Below, one piece after another: positions 10,736-21,760 of a DNA stretch of 64,000 nt (within the stretch, counting starts at the first letter, position 1; each line of letters opens with the position of its first letter). This DNA comes from Pseudo-nitzschia pungens (lineage: Eukaryota; Bacillariophyta; Bacillariophyceae; Bacillariales; Bacillariaceae). A program made the position numbers and the translations under genes. The stretch spans positions 1,860,001-1,924,000 of the forward strand of contig CM074763.1 in assembly GCA_037355855.1 (NCBI GenBank). Reading direction: 5' to 3'. The notes under the pieces are model-generated. The model saw only the letters and a program-made list of their open reading frames with translations. It made no database searches and had not been told where the DNA came from.

Positions 10736-11926
10736 ATGAGAGGCCCAAACGTTCGACAGGTCGCGGTCGATGCCAGCGTGCCAAACCTCTTTGACGACGA
10801 CAGCGACGACGATTCGGGTTGGACGCACGAAGACCCCGAAGTCTTTTGGGCCGGACGACACAATCGAACGTACCCCAGCAAGAGGGACGCACGGTTCGGC
10901 GGCAACAGCAAAAGCCACAAAAGCAACAACAGCAACAACAATTACACCACCACCACCAATTACAACAGCACTTTTGCCGACTTCAGCAACTTGACCAACT
11001 ATTTCAACAACAACAACAACAACAACAACAGCAATTACGACGACGACGATACCAGCGGCAGTGAAAGCCAGGGAAGCTACGCCAGGGTCGACCCCACCGG
11101 GGCCGTGCAGGCCAGCCCCGTGTCCGCCATTGGACTCTTTGCCTTGTTCCAGAACCAGACCCCGGAAAAAAACAGACCGTCCTCTGCCGACACCATCGTG
11201 CAGGACCTGACACGGAGCGAGCTGGAACTGGACAGGATGGAAGCCGACATGTGGGGATACGAGGCGCAGCAGTACGAGGAAGAACAGCGAAAAATACAAC
11301 AGCAGCAACAGCAACGGGAGAAACAGCAATGGGAGAAACAGCAACGGGAACAGCAACAACAGCAACAGCAACGGGAGAAACAGCAGCAGCAACAACAACA
11401 AAGGGAAAACAAAAAAAACGAGCAGCCTATACAGCACCTTCAACTTCGAATCGTACCAGACGAGGACAAGTCATCCACGCTCACCGATTCCGTCTCGGCG
11501 GGACAGACCGTCCCCTCCACGGGAGAGACGAGCGGGGATTCGTCCGAGGTGAACAAGTCCAAGAAACGAGGAAGCGTTCTCCTCTGGTTGCTTGGGATAT
11601 TCCTCTTTTTGGCCATGTGCGCCCTCTTTGCCATTGGTGGATACCTCCTGTACCAGAACCATTTCTACAACAACGCCGCCGATCAACGCCAACGCCACCA
11701 TCGCCAACGCCGGGAACACAACCGATTCCGGCGACGCCATCCAAGTCATCGAAGCCATCGATGGCGTGTAAGCGTGAATCGAAGGGGGCAACGCTGTGCA
11801 TTACCCGTGGTGATTTTCGATCCGGAATCGAAACCACAAACTACTAATGCCTGCGTGTGTGTGTGTGTGACTGCATTCCAAATGGGACGGATATACATAT
11901 ACATATATATATTTATATATTTATAA
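10736..11926 (+). CDS. Q/N-rich single-pass membrane protein, unknown function
   Basis: The protein starts at ATG 10736 (MRGPNVRQVAVDAS). It has an acidic N-terminus (DDDSDDDSGWTHEDPEVFWAG), poly-Asn, a coiled-coil-like poly-Gln/Arg/Glu segment (about residues 180-225), and one strong transmembrane helix (WLLGIFLFLAMCALFAIGGYL, about 283-305). After the helix the annotated frame becomes very basic and runs into TG and TA microsatellites, which is unlike a real C-terminus. The +1 frame reads INANATIANAGN and DAIQVIEAIDGV with the C-ending codons typical here, then stops at 11771. A one-base shift near 11660-11680, real or an error, would place the true end there. No function can be assigned. 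Confidence 0.65.
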   Translation: MRGPNVRQVAVDASVPNLFDDDSDDDSGWTHEDPEVFWAGRHNRTYPSKRDARFGGNSKSHKSNNSNNNYTTTTNYNSTFADFSNLTNYFNNNNNNNNSNYDDDDTSGSESQGSYARVDPTGAVQASPVSAIGLFALFQNQTPEKNRPSSADTIVQDLTRSELELDRMEADMWGYEAQQYEEEQRKIQQQQQQREKQQWEKQQREQQQQQQQREKQQQQQQQRENKKNEQPIQHLQLRIVPDEDKSSTLTDSVSAGQTVPSTGETSGDSSEVNKSKKRGSVLLWLLGIFLFLAMCALFAIGGYLLYQNHFYNNAADQRQRHHRQRREHNRFRRRHPSHRSHRWRVSVNRRGQRCALPVVIFDPESKPQTTNACVCVCVTAFQMGRIYIYIYIFIYL

Positions 11927-12627
11927 ATGGATTGATGGGTGAATGAATTTTCCATGGGAGAAACAGAATCGATGCATGACTTCGATACGATACGAAACAA
12001 TACAATACAATAAAATACGATGGGATTCACTTCGACGAGGGTACGTACGGTGTGCTCACCGCGTCGGTACGTACGCATGGGAATGCTGCCTAAACCCGAA
12101 TAGCGACGACCGCAGCAAGTGTCCCTCTTGTCAATGGCAGCGACAACGACAACGAGGACGACAGAGGCAATCCATCGAACGGGAAAGCAGGAAACCAAAC
12201 CGTGCAACACATTGCGCCAACAAAACGCAAGAGTGGTCACGACCGGGATAGTAGTACAAGTATTAGAATGTATGAATAGTAAATAGTAAATGCCATTACA
12301 AAACCACGCAATGTAGTATTCTTGTGATTTGAGTGATCCCTGGATTCGCGAACAACGCAAATGGGAACGGTAGTTGCGATGGACGAAATTGTTGACCATA
12401 ATGGGTGGCTGCTCATGCAACTTCGAACTGGAGAAGTGCACTCTGCACTCCCCCACACATCCGAACTAGACTCCAAATCCCCCGTCGTAACTAGATCGGT
12501 TGGGAAGTACAGTAATTGGTTTTCCCGACCTTCCCGATCCCAAACGATGTTCTTGCTCTTCGTTGTAAAGAGGTTTCCTTCAGATGATGCTGCGCCTCTT
12601 CAACAACAACGACAACAACAACAACAA

Positions 12628-12664
<37 letters not shown>

Positions 12665-13593
12665 AACAGTGCTTCGGCCATTGCGGATTTCGTAAAGCAA
12701 GCAAGCAGGCAGGCAAGCGACAACTCCGGGATCGTAAAACCAACAGGAGCACTCCTCGTCCCGTTGAATTCAGTGCAATTCAATTCAATGGAAGTCAATT
12801 TAAAATTCAAACCGAGTGAAGTCAAGTGGACTCAAATGCTCGCAGTTGATGCAGTGAAACATGATTAACCCAGTTGAAAGTAATCCCCACAAAAGTTGAG
12901 ACACCAGCAGCAAACTCTAATACTACTACTAGTACTACTATAGCAGCCTTTTGATTCTTACTAGTACTAGTACAGTAGTACTACTAGCAGTAGTGGTAGT
13001 TCCTTGCCAAACAAGACGCAAGAAGAAGCAACAATGACGACTCCACAGGATGCTCCACAGGATGCTCCACAGGAGCAGGAGGAGTTGTACTGACTACAAC
13101 AACTAGCTAGCTACTAGCAAAGGTTGGATTGCTGGCCACTCGCAGAGGAGGAGCATTGTCCACTCTTAAAGCAACATTGTAGTAGTAGTATTGAGATTCA
13201 TTATAAAACAAAGAGTCGACTGACTCACTCGATTCGTCCGACTCAATTTAAAAATGAAACCCTATTTGCACATGAAATGAAATGAAACCGAGAAAGGTTA
13301 AACGTCAGTGGTATTTGTCTGCCGGTTGTTTGGTTCCACACGTTTCGATATGCCAAGGAAAGATCATCATCGTCGTCGCGCTTTTGGGACACTGACACAT
13401 CGATCGAGAAGCATTCCGCATGCCTCCAATCAGTGCACGCAAAACACGCACTACTTGTTCGTTTTTCAATCGTAAGATCGAAACACTGGATCCAATCAGT
13501 CGGCGAAGTACATCCCTCAAGTGCAACAGCAACAGCAAAAGCAACAGCTACCGTGTCAACAACACAAGAATACAGTGATCGACAGCAGATACC
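11927..13593. other. Intergenic region with microsatellites
   Basis: The region begins after (TG)n and (TA)n tracts at about 11856-11925 and contains a (CAA/CGA)n tract at 12600-12668 and TACTAG-type trinucleotide runs at about 12920-12990. An open frame at 12361-12819 spans the trinucleotide tract and looks like chance. The 5' leader of the glutathione reductase gene probably lies just before 13594. Confidence 0.5.
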
Positions 13594-15171
13594 ATGAAGA
13601 TTGCTACCGCTTCCGTTTCGGCCCTCCTCGCCGCATTGTCCGCTTCGGCAGCGGCCTTTGCTCCCTCCACTCGCAACACCGGATCCGCCTTCCGCCGCGC
13701 GTATTCGATCGCCATGGCCGACAAGCCGTACGAGCCCGATCCCAACTTTGACTACGACATGGTCGTCATCGGAGGTGGTTCCGGTGGAGTCCGAGCCTCC
13801 CGCATTGCTTCGGGATACGGCGCCAAGGTCCTGCTGCTGGAGGGCCAGAACCAGCACGGACCTCCCAACTACAGTGCCATCGGAGGAACCTGCGTCAACG
13901 TCGGATGCGTCCCCAAGAAGCTCATGGTCTTTGCCTCGCGGTACCCGGGAGCGATCGGCGAAATGTCCGGATACGGATGGGACGAAGCCTCCCCCGGAAT
14001 CTTCTCGTGGGAAAAATTCATGGAGGCCAAAAACGAGGAAATCACCCGACTGAACAACGTCTACTCCAAGTTCGTTCTCGGAAACGCCGGCGTCGAAACT
14101 ATCGAGGGACTCGGAAAACTCAACGGAAAGAACTCGGTGGAGATTTCTCTGACGGGAGGCGGCACCAAGACGGTATCCGCCAAGAACATTCTCATTGCCG
14201 TCGGTGGGTGGCCCTTCAAGCCCAGCATTCCGGGCATCGAACACACCATCACCTCCAACGAAATCTTTTACCTGGAGGAGCAACCCAAGCGCATGGTCGT
14301 CGTTGGAGGAGGCTTCATCGCCCTCGAATTCGCGCAGATCATGGACGGCCTCGGAACGGACGTGACGCTCATGTACCGCGGGGATTTGTTCCTGCGCGGA
14401 TTCGACCACGACATGCGCACCCACCTCCACGAGGAGATGGAACGCAACACCAACATCGACATTCAGTTCAACACGGATCCCACCGAAATCATCAAGAACG
14501 CGGACGGATCTCTCACGGTGGTCACCGGAGACGGCGAGCGCGTCGAGTGCGACCAGGTCCTGTACGCGACCGGCCGAAAGGGCAAGATCGATACGCTCAA
14601 CCTGGAGAGCGCCGGAGTCGAAACCAAGAATTCCTTCATCCCCGTCGATGAGTATTCCCGAACCAACGTCGAGGGTGTCTACGCGGTCGGTGACGTGACG
14701 GACCGCATCGCTCTGACTCCCGTCGCGCTCATGGAGGGCCACTCCCTCGCCGACACCGTCTTTGGGGGAATGGACCGTCCGTGCGACCACGAATTCGTCG
14801 CTTCGACCGTCTTTACGACGCCCGAAATCGGGACCGTCGGATACTCGGAGGAAGAAGCCGCCGAGAAGTACGGTGACATCACCGTCTTCAAGACGAGATT
14901 CCGTCCCATGGCCCACTCCTTCCCCAAGAGCGAAATGTTTACCATGATGAAGGTCATTGTCGACACCAAGACGGACAAGGTCGTGGGATGCCACATTGCC
15001 ACCGACGGTGCCGGAGAAATGATCCAGGGAGTTGCCATTGCCGTCAAGATGGGTGCCACCAAGGCCGACTTTGACAGGACCATCGGAATCCATCCCACGA
15101 GCGCCGAGGAACTGGTCACGATGCGAACTCCTTCCTACCACTACAAGGACGGAAAGAAGGTAGAAGAATAA
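13594..15171 (+). CDS. GR: Plastid glutathione reductase
   Basis: Reduces glutathione disulfide with NADPH and so supports the plastid ascorbate-glutathione cycle. The 525-residue protein starts with a signal peptide ending in SASAAAFAPS, a textbook diatom ASAFAP plastid-import motif. Next come the FAD-binding GGGSGGVRASR (from about residue 60), the redox-active disulfide GGTCVNVGCVPKK (Cys100 and Cys105), the NADPH-binding GGGFIALEFA with downstream arginines (YRGDLFLRGFD), the second FAD motif (YAVGDVTDRIALTPVA) and the C-terminal catalytic HPTSAEE (His about 500). All key residues are present and the length suits the family plus a presequence. The ATG (ATACCATGAAG) is the only one that keeps the presequence. 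Codon use is strongly C-ending, which suggests good expression. Confidence 0.97.
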   Translation: MKIATASVSALLAALSASAAAFAPSTRNTGSAFRRAYSIAMADKPYEPDPNFDYDMVVIGGGSGGVRASRIASGYGAKVLLLEGQNQHGPPNYSAIGGTCVNVGCVPKKLMVFASRYPGAIGEMSGYGWDEASPGIFSWEKFMEAKNEEITRLNNVYSKFVLGNAGVETIEGLGKLNGKNSVEISLTGGGTKTVSAKNILIAVGGWPFKPSIPGIEHTITSNEIFYLEEQPKRMVVVGGGFIALEFAQIMDGLGTDVTLMYRGDLFLRGFDHDMRTHLHEEMERNTNIDIQFNTDPTEIIKNADGSLTVVTGDGERVECDQVLYATGRKGKIDTLNLESAGVETKNSFIPVDEYSRTNVEGVYAVGDVTDRIALTPVALMEGHSLADTVFGGMDRPCDHEFVASTVFTTPEIGTVGYSEEEAAEKYGDITVFKTRFRPMAHSFPKSEMFTMMKVIVDTKTDKVVGCHIATDGAGEMIQGVAIAVKMGATKADFDRTIGIHPTSAEELVTMRTPSYHYKDGKKVEE

Positions 15172-15987
15172 ACACTCTAGGAAATTCAATATCACTGCTA
15201 CTTTTTTTGTCACAATGCCACGTTCTTTCCCCGAAAAGTGATGCATTCTACCTTTCTGCTTTCGAGCGGAATAGGAATGTCACCAAAACACGGAAATTTT
15301 ACCCGTGAAACACTGCACACCAATAATGATAGATTGTCTCTACAGCATTTTCCAATTCTATGTTTTTCAACGGAATTGAGAATGGTAAACAAAGGTATCC
15401 ATGATTTCTCTCACCCAGAGCTACGACATTCGATTGATTGAGATTCATTCCTGCCCTATTATGCTCCTTGGTTTCGTTCTAAACACTTCCTACGGTAAAT
15501 CGGTTGGCATGGCAAGTGACAAGGTCCAAACAGTTTTCTTGCCCGGGCCTCAATCTGATCAGGGCTGAAATGAACGAGAGCTCGAAAGGAACCGCACAAA
15601 CTGGATCGTAATCGTAACCTTACGTATTGATTCATTATTGTACCGGTACGTGATCGTTTTTCAGAATCATGTTGTGTTCCAAGTTACGTACATTGTACTT
15701 GTACTTGTACGAATGGATCTTCAGAAAATAATAGTAATGCGAAGGAATGAAAATAATGCAAAAGACAAAAGATCCAGTGACACCGAACACCATCTGTAAT
15801 CCGTAATCCGTACCAGCATTGAAATAGTAGTCGTGTCAAATAGAGGGAATTGATTGTTGTTCTGGGTTCCAACTTGTATCATCGATCGAAAAGGAACGAA
15901 TCAATCATCGCATCGCACGTTTCTGAGCAAGAATACAGAGGACCGTTCCTTTTGTTTTCCAACCAGCGCAACGCCAACCAACCAACG
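15172..15987. other. Intergenic region, no gene seen
   Basis: The region holds the 3' flank of glutathione reductase and A/T-rich DNA with one GTAACCTTAC (15614-15623). The frame of the next gene is open from 15850, but its first good ATG is at 15988. Confidence 0.6.
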
Positions 15988-16443
15988 ATGAGTGTTCGAA
16001 AGCCGCCGGAAACCCGGGACGATTGGCTGCGATCCACGCGAGCGCTCTGCGACGCCTTTGCCAACCACGGCACCACGGAACAAATCGTCGGGTGCTTCTC
16101 CGTTTCTCGGCCGGAAGAAATCCTCTTGTTCGAGCACGGCCTGCCCGAATTGGCGCCCTTTTTGGGAAGAGACTTTCGGGGAACCGCGGGCATCGGGGAG
16201 TACTTTGCGGTCGTTTCCGAGCACCTGTCCTACCGGGACATGTCGTTTTCGGATTTCATCGTCGATGTCGACGCGAGGGTGGTTTCGGTGCGGGGAAAGG
16301 CCGAATTCACTTGGAAATCCACCGGGAAACGCTGGAAGGAAGTTTTCGTGTACCGGATCCGGCTCGACGAGGACGGAAACATTTTGGTGTACGAGGTTTG
16401 GGCAGATTCCGGGGCCGCTTATTTGGCCAGCCTCAACGAGTAA
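15988..16443 (+). CDS. NTF2/SnoaL-like small protein
   Basis: A 151-residue protein starting MSVRKPPETRDDWLRS. An alternative in-frame ATG at 15850 would add 46 residues but lacks conserved-looking sequence. The pattern of an N-terminal helix (DDWLRSTRALCDAFANHG), FLGRDFRGTAGIGEYF, then beta-rich segments (ARVVSVRGKAEFTWKSTGK, VFVYRIRLDEDGNILVYEV) and a tail WADSGAAYLASL is typical of the SnoaL-like/NTF2 fold. Members range from polyketide cyclases to plain binding proteins, so the substrate cannot be named. It lies about 0.8 kb downstream of glutathione reductase on the same strand, with no evidence of a shared role. Confidence 0.75.
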   Translation: MSVRKPPETRDDWLRSTRALCDAFANHGTTEQIVGCFSVSRPEEILLFEHGLPELAPFLGRDFRGTAGIGEYFAVVSEHLSYRDMSFSDFIVDVDARVVSVRGKAEFTWKSTGKRWKEVFVYRIRLDEDGNILVYEVWADSGAAYLASLNE

Positions 16444-16891
16444 ACAACACCACAGTGAACAGCATCAGGGGGCGTTCCAAAAACGAAAGACAAAGACTCG
16501 AACGTCGGTGCTAGTGCATTGGTTTCATGGAAATGAAAGCATTCACCATCCGCTGTCCAAATGCGTTGAATGGTACAGAGTAGAAGCGAAAAAGACGCAA
16601 AGGAATCTTGTTTCGGCGGTAAGGTACCTGGTATTAGTGCAGGTACTAGTACAGGTACACGTAAATCAAAGGAAGACTTTCTTTCGCAGCAGCAAGCATC
16701 AATTCCGTATTGTAGTATGACTTATGAATTATAACATCTAATGCATTGATTGTGCACAGACCGAAAACTGAAAAACGGCGCACCACAACGACTTTGTTCC
16801 TCGGGCGATTCTGTGGTCGGATGGTGATCCGATGCAAGGAAGAAGAGTGCATCGAATCGGCTCGGCTAAGCTCGGCGCGGTTTGCCGCCTC
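16444..16891. other. Intergenic region between converging genes
   Basis: Nothing recognisable is seen. It contains a short GTAC-rich stretch at about 16622-16662 and the 3' flanks of the two convergent genes. Confidence 0.6.
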
Positions 16892-19800
16892 CTAAAATTC
16901 GATCAAGTCTCCTTCCAGTGCGGGACTCCAGGCGAAGCCCAACGCATCGAGAAGATCGAACCATTCCTTGGGGAGCGTGCCGTTCTTGAACCGTTCTCGC
17001 TGCCTCTGAACCCAAGCCGAGAGCTTTGGGTCCTCCTTCCAGTTTGTCGGCACGTTTGTGTCGAGGTACAATTTTTTGTATTCCACGAGGAGCTCGAACA
17101 TGCTCGCCCATTGGAGTGTCCTGCTCTTCTTGTGGTTCTTATTGTTGTTGTTGTTGTCGTGGCATTGTTGTCGTTGTCTCCCGTCCCACTCGAAGCCGGT
17201 GGAATCCAACAGAGCTCGCCGGTCCTCGGACAGGACCCCGTTTTGGAACAGCTGCCGCTGCCGGTAAATCCAGTCCACCACTGACGGATCGTCGCACCTG
17301 GCAGGAACCACGACCTTGCTGTTGCGCTCCGTTTGGTGCGCCACGAGTTTCTGGAACATGACCATCCAGGTGGCCCGGGGGGCTTCCGTTGCATCCCAGA
17401 CGAATCCGATCGAGTCCAGCAACTCCCTGCGGTAGCCCATGAGCTTTTTTTGCTTCGAGTTGCTCCGTTGGACAACGACCCACCGACCCAGGGCGGGATC
17501 CTCAGTGCAGTTCCGTGGGACCACGGTCGTGCCGTGCCGGTTCTTGTAGGCGACGAGTTTCGCAAACATGGCCATCCACTGTGCCCGGCGCTGTTCCTGG
17601 ACGTCCCAGACAAATCCGATGGAATTGAGCATGTCCCTGCGATAGGACAGCATCGTGTTGTTTTTGTGGGATTGTCGCTGCGCCGTCACCCATTTTCCGA
17701 GTTGGGGATCGTGATTGTTATCGTTGTTGTTATTGTTGTTGTTGCTGCTGCTGCTCTTCTGTGAGACAACCATGGTCGTTCCGTTGTTGTTTTTGTAGGA
17801 AACGAGTCTCGAAAACATTGCCATCCAGCATTTTGTGTCGGCCTTCTGCTGTTGCTGTCGTGGGTATGAATCAGAATCGGAATCAGAATCGGAATCCTTT
17901 GGGTGGTTGCTGTAGCTGTTGTTGCTGTTGTTGTTGTTGGTTCTTCTGCTAGTACCATTTTCGGAGGACGATCCTCCCCTCGTCGTTCTCCTCGGACCTC
18001 GCTTGTGGGCAACCACAACAGGAACGTCATCATCATCGTCATCGTCGTTATCTACGGAGGCCGCCCACGTCCTCGGACGCTTTCGAGTCCCTCGGACATT
18101 ATCGGTGGAACGGGTACGAGTGGCCGGTCGTTTCTTGTTCTTTTCCACCGTTGTTTCTGGTGATCGTGGTCCGGTATTGCAATCATTGTCGTCGGGAAAG
18201 TCCGACTTTTGTTCCATCGCACTATCGCTGCTGGGCGAACGCCGAGAGGAGTCAATAATCTTACTACCAAAATCACCATCACGATCACTATCGAATTCTT
18301 CGTGGTCCTGGTCCTGGTCCTCGTTGCACACAGAACCGTCATAGCTGCTATCACCAAGATCGTCCGCATTGTTCAACGACGACAAATCGGAATCAGAATC
18401 GGAATCGGACTCCAAATCCTTCCAACAATTCACACCATTGTCGATTCGAGTGGTGGTAGCAGCGCGTCGAGTCGCGGTACGATTGCGATTGAGATTGCGA
18501 TTTCGGTTGCAGTTTCGATTTCGATTTCCATTTCGGTTGCGATTCCGATTGTGAGTGCTTTGAGGGAGTGCGGAACCCGCAACCCATCCACACCTGCCGG
18601 GAGGGGGCTTTCTCCGCTCGGCAGTCGCAACGCCAACGCCAATCCTGATCCGCCGCGGTCCAGAACGGGGACGTCTCCGTTGGCGGGGTTCGGCTTCCAG
18701 AGGTACTTGCTTGGTACGCTTCGACCTTTCTTCCCCACTGTTGTTGTTTCTGTTTCTGTTTCTGTTGCTCCCGCTTCCTTCTCCACCACCACTGCTGCTC
18801 TCACTATCACAATCACCACCGCCCCTTTCTAGTGTGTCCAACCACCGCTTCCTATCCACCTCGGAATTATCATGCTCAAGGTACTGTTGCTGTTGCTGTT
18901 GTTGTTGCTGCTGTTGTGGGTCGTCGTCTTTTTCCTCGTCGTAAAATCCGGCGGCCCGTGCGTTTTCGGTGGCCTTGCGTACGCCCTGGAGGTACCGGAG
19001 CAACCCCATCAGGAGGGGTCCGTCCGGGACGCCAACGCCACGCGCCAGGAGGCGCTGCTCGCTTTCCTTTGGGAAATAGCGCTTGGCAAACTCTCCCACG
19101 TCGAGGTCCGTCTGGCAGCATAGCCACTTCGATGGCCGGAGCAGCGTGTCGGTCGGTAACGTATTAATACTGTTGGTATTGTTGATGATGTTGTCAGTAT
19201 TGTTGCCATCATTGTCGTTGTCGTTGTCGCATTCGTTCCGCAGCCGGCTCCGAATGTAGCGCAATTGGCACACAGCGCACACATGTGTGTTGCACGTACC
19301 ACCGGGGCAACAGGCAAACTCCTCTCTTGGCTTGCGAAGGCAGCAAATTTCGCATTCCCACAAACAGTGACCACCACCAACACTATTGCGATGGGTTCGA
19401 CCGTTCCTGGTTTGGGAGCGTGTTTTGGGTCTCGTTGTTCGGGTGCTTCCGCCATCGTTGCCGTCGATGCGGCGACAATGCAATCCACGTGCACGGATTG
19501 GTCCCGCGATCGAATCGCGCTCGGTGTGCGATATAAACAAGGCATCGTATTGGTCTTCGTCACTTTCTTTGTTCTCATTCGTTGCTGTTTGCAGAGATGC
19601 GTCGTCCTGGTCATCCTCACCATTCTCACCATCCTCGTCACTGTCCTGGTCGTTTAGTTCCCAGCACCAGCTCCCCTTGGTCCAGCCGTTGGCGTCTGTT
19701 TTGTTCCGGGAATAGCAACCACCCGTCATGATCGAGTACGGATACGGCAGGCGTTCTTGTTGATCGATCTCTTTCTCGCTTTCGTTGTCGATGCTTTTGT

Positions 19801-20038
19801 CGTTGCTTTTGCTTTTGTGGTCAGGGTTGCCATTGGGATCGCCGGTGCCACTGATATTGGAAACGGTTGAGTCGCTATCGCTATCGATATCGACATGGCT
19901 CCCGGCCCCTCGCGGTGCGAAAGAATCGGCAACCGGCATTCCATCCTTATCACTTTCACTTTCGCTCTCGCTGTCAAGCTCGATTTCGATCTCGCGCGCC
20001 GTCGTTCTGTATAATATCGGCAACGGCATCCTCTCCAA
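16892..20038 (-). CDS. Zinc-finger-like protein with four helicase-associated domains
   Basis: A 1048-residue protein without a helicase core. The C-terminal 400 residues contain four repeats of the helicase-associated (HA) type: W-x-x-MF-x-[RKL]-LV-x-[YH] ... LG[KR]WV-x-x-QR ... YRR-[DE]-[LM]-L-[DN]-S-[IT]-GF-x-W (for example WMAMFAKLVAYKNRHGTT, LGRWVVVQR, LLDSIGFVWD). Upstream, at about residues 225-275, a Cys/His cluster (CEICCLRKPREEFACC, CNTHVCAVCQLRYIRSR) looks like a zinc-binding RING/PHD-type module, and a further CC pair lies in WLCCQTDLDVGEFAKRYF. The rest is low complexity: acidic Ser/Asp runs, RNRNRNGNRN repeats and poly-Q. HA domains are common in diatom predicted proteins, often without a helicase, and may bind nucleic acid. 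A nuclear role is an inference. Confidence 0.85.
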   Translation of the reverse strand: MERMPLPILYRTTAREIEIELDSESESESDKDGMPVADSFAPRGAGSHVDIDSDSDSTVSNISGTGDPNGNPDHKSKSNDKSIDNESEKEIDQQERLPYPYSIMTGGCYSRNKTDANGWTKGSWCWELNDQDSDEDGENGEDDQDDASLQTATNENKESDEDQYDALFISHTERDSIAGPIRARGLHCRRIDGNDGGSTRTTRPKTRSQTRNGRTHRNSVGGGHCLWECEICCLRKPREEFACCPGGTCNTHVCAVCQLRYIRSRLRNECDNDNDNDGNNTDNIINNTNSINTLPTDTLLRPSKWLCCQTDLDVGEFAKRYFPKESEQRLLARGVGVPDGPLLMGLLRYLQGVRKATENARAAGFYDEEKDDDPQQQQQQQQQQQYLEHDNSEVDRKRWLDTLERGGGDCDSESSSGGGEGSGSNRNRNRNNNSGEERSKRTKQVPLEAEPRQRRRPRSGPRRIRIGVGVATAERRKPPPGRCGWVAGSALPQSTHNRNRNRNGNRNRNCNRNRNLNRNRTATRRAATTTRIDNGVNCWKDLESDSDSDSDLSSLNNADDLGDSSYDGSVCNEDQDQDHEEFDSDRDGDFGSKIIDSSRRSPSSDSAMEQKSDFPDDNDCNTGPRSPETTVEKNKKRPATRTRSTDNVRGTRKRPRTWAASVDNDDDDDDDVPVVVAHKRGPRRTTRGGSSSENGTSRRTNNNNSNNSYSNHPKDSDSDSDSDSYPRQQQQKADTKCWMAMFSRLVSYKNNNGTTMVVSQKSSSSNNNNNNNDNNHDPQLGKWVTAQRQSHKNNTMLSYRRDMLNSIGFVWDVQEQRRAQWMAMFAKLVAYKNRHGTTVVPRNCTEDPALGRWVVVQRSNSKQKKLMGYRRELLDSIGFVWDATEAPRATWMVMFQKLVAHQTERNSKVVVPARCDDPSVVDWIYRQRQLFQNGVLSEDRRALLDSTGFEWDGRQRQQCHDNNNNNKNHKKSRTLQWASMFELLVEYKKLYLDTNVPTNWKEDPKLSAWVQRQRERFKNGTLPKEWFDLLDALGFAWSPALEGDLIEF

Positions 20039-21760
20039 GGGTCTGCTATATTTTGCTTGCAGGAGTGACGAAAATGATGCTTACGATGATGATGATTGTA
20101 TCGCACCTTTTTGTTGCGAAATGGGCAGGCCGGCAGGCATCCATCCGCTGCTTTTGTTTTGGGACTTTTGCGCGTACACAGGCCGAATCTCTTCGATTGA
20201 GTGTGTCAGGTATGAGGGTGGGTGAGAGAGTGCGCGTGATGTTTTTACACTCCTGTTGTTCTGCGTCGGTGGTGTTTCGTTTTCGGATACAGACTGTATT
20301 TTGTACTTGTACATGTAATTTTTTGTCTTCTAAAAATGAAGAAGATAGACAACAACAACAACAATAACAACATGACCTACCGGAAAGATTTACGTACACG
20401 TACCGAACTTGCGATAAAACCAAACAATAGGGCTTATATTCTTGATTGTAGTAGTGAATATTCCCTGTGGACGACTTAGAAATTGTACAACCAAGGAGAT
20501 TTTACTGGACTCGCACCTGCTCTCCACTGCCAATGTACCGGTAATCTTAGTCTAGTAACCTTACTTCTAACCGATCAAAGAATTGCCGCTGGGTTGTGTT
20601 TTGATCTTGGAATGGCATCCATGAACTAACTTACTAAACATCTCACTTATCGTCACTCTCTTCTTGAATTCTTGCACCTTGGTGGTGGACCGCACTGGAT
20701 GACTCTACTCTCCTTGGTCTCCTCTCTCGCAAAAAACAAACAAACATTCTGTTACTACTAATACTACTAGTAGTACTAGTAGTATTACTACTACTGGTAG
20801 TAGTACTAGTAGTACTACTAGTAGGGTGTGACTTCGCCAGCACGACGTGCTGTCTCTGGTGACAATCAGCAGAACTGCTACCGGTATCTTCCTGCTAGGC
20901 TGACGACTATTAGTACTACTATTATTACTAGTACTATCTAAAGGAAGTCACATACTACTACTACGTCCTACTACTATCAGCCCCAATGCTAGTAGTTCTC
21001 CTCTAGTAGTATGGCCCAATTCTTCTTGGATTGCTGGTAAGGTCATGTTATGAATAATGATATTACTATCTTTACCATTAATATGATATCATTCCAAAAA
21101 CAATCTAATGATGGCGAGCCAGCAAGAAGCTATGATCACACAGTAGTTTTGGCACCACAAGGAAAGAACCCTGTTCTATTTTTGCATTCAGCATGACTGC
21201 TTCTTCTTGTTGCATTTTTGTTTTGATCACTATATTTGCTCTACTAGTACATCTTTTCTATTTCATGTAATACAATCCAACGCATGGAACAGCTGGTGTA
21301 AAAGCTGACAGGAGTGTCGGATTGATTCTACTAGTACTAGTGATCGAACTTTAGTACGTACGGTATGCACTCGGACACAGTTTTGTTCGCAGCGAACCCG
21401 ACCACTGCTGCTGCTACTCGCCCTAGCCAAGTGGATGATCGATTGTGATGCTCTGTGTTTCACATGGGCACTCTTTTGACAGAGACAGATTTACTACTCT
21501 AGATTCAATTCAGCTATACAAGTATTACTATTGAACAACTTTACAAAATTATATCTATTTTGATAAATTCCAAATGAATGAATAACTGACTCGACTTACA
21601 CCACATTCCCCCCGTGGTGGCAGTAGTCATTCTTTTTGTTTCGATGAATGTATATTAGCTAGCTTGAATAGTTGCTTTCGTTTCCCGCGTCCATCTCAGA
21701 AATCAGCATAGGTAAGTTGAGTGATGAGGAATCCCAATGAACATTGTGACCTTTCACTAC
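20039..21760. other. Intergenic region rich in TAGTAC repeats
   Basis: No gene is seen. Runs of the ACTAGTAGT type occur at about 20750-20825 and 20905-20990, and one GTAACCTTAC at 20555-20564. The first 200 bases are likely the promoter or leader of the HA-domain gene. Confidence 0.55.

Noticed and set aside
12361..12819. Open frame across a CAA/CGA trinucleotide tract
   Set aside because: Its length comes mainly from the microsatellite, which has no stops; the flanking residues show no domain or bias.
13243..15246. Long minus-strand frame opposite glutathione reductase
   Set aside because: A shadow frame caused by strong C-ending codon bias; it has no domain, and the plus frame is unambiguous.
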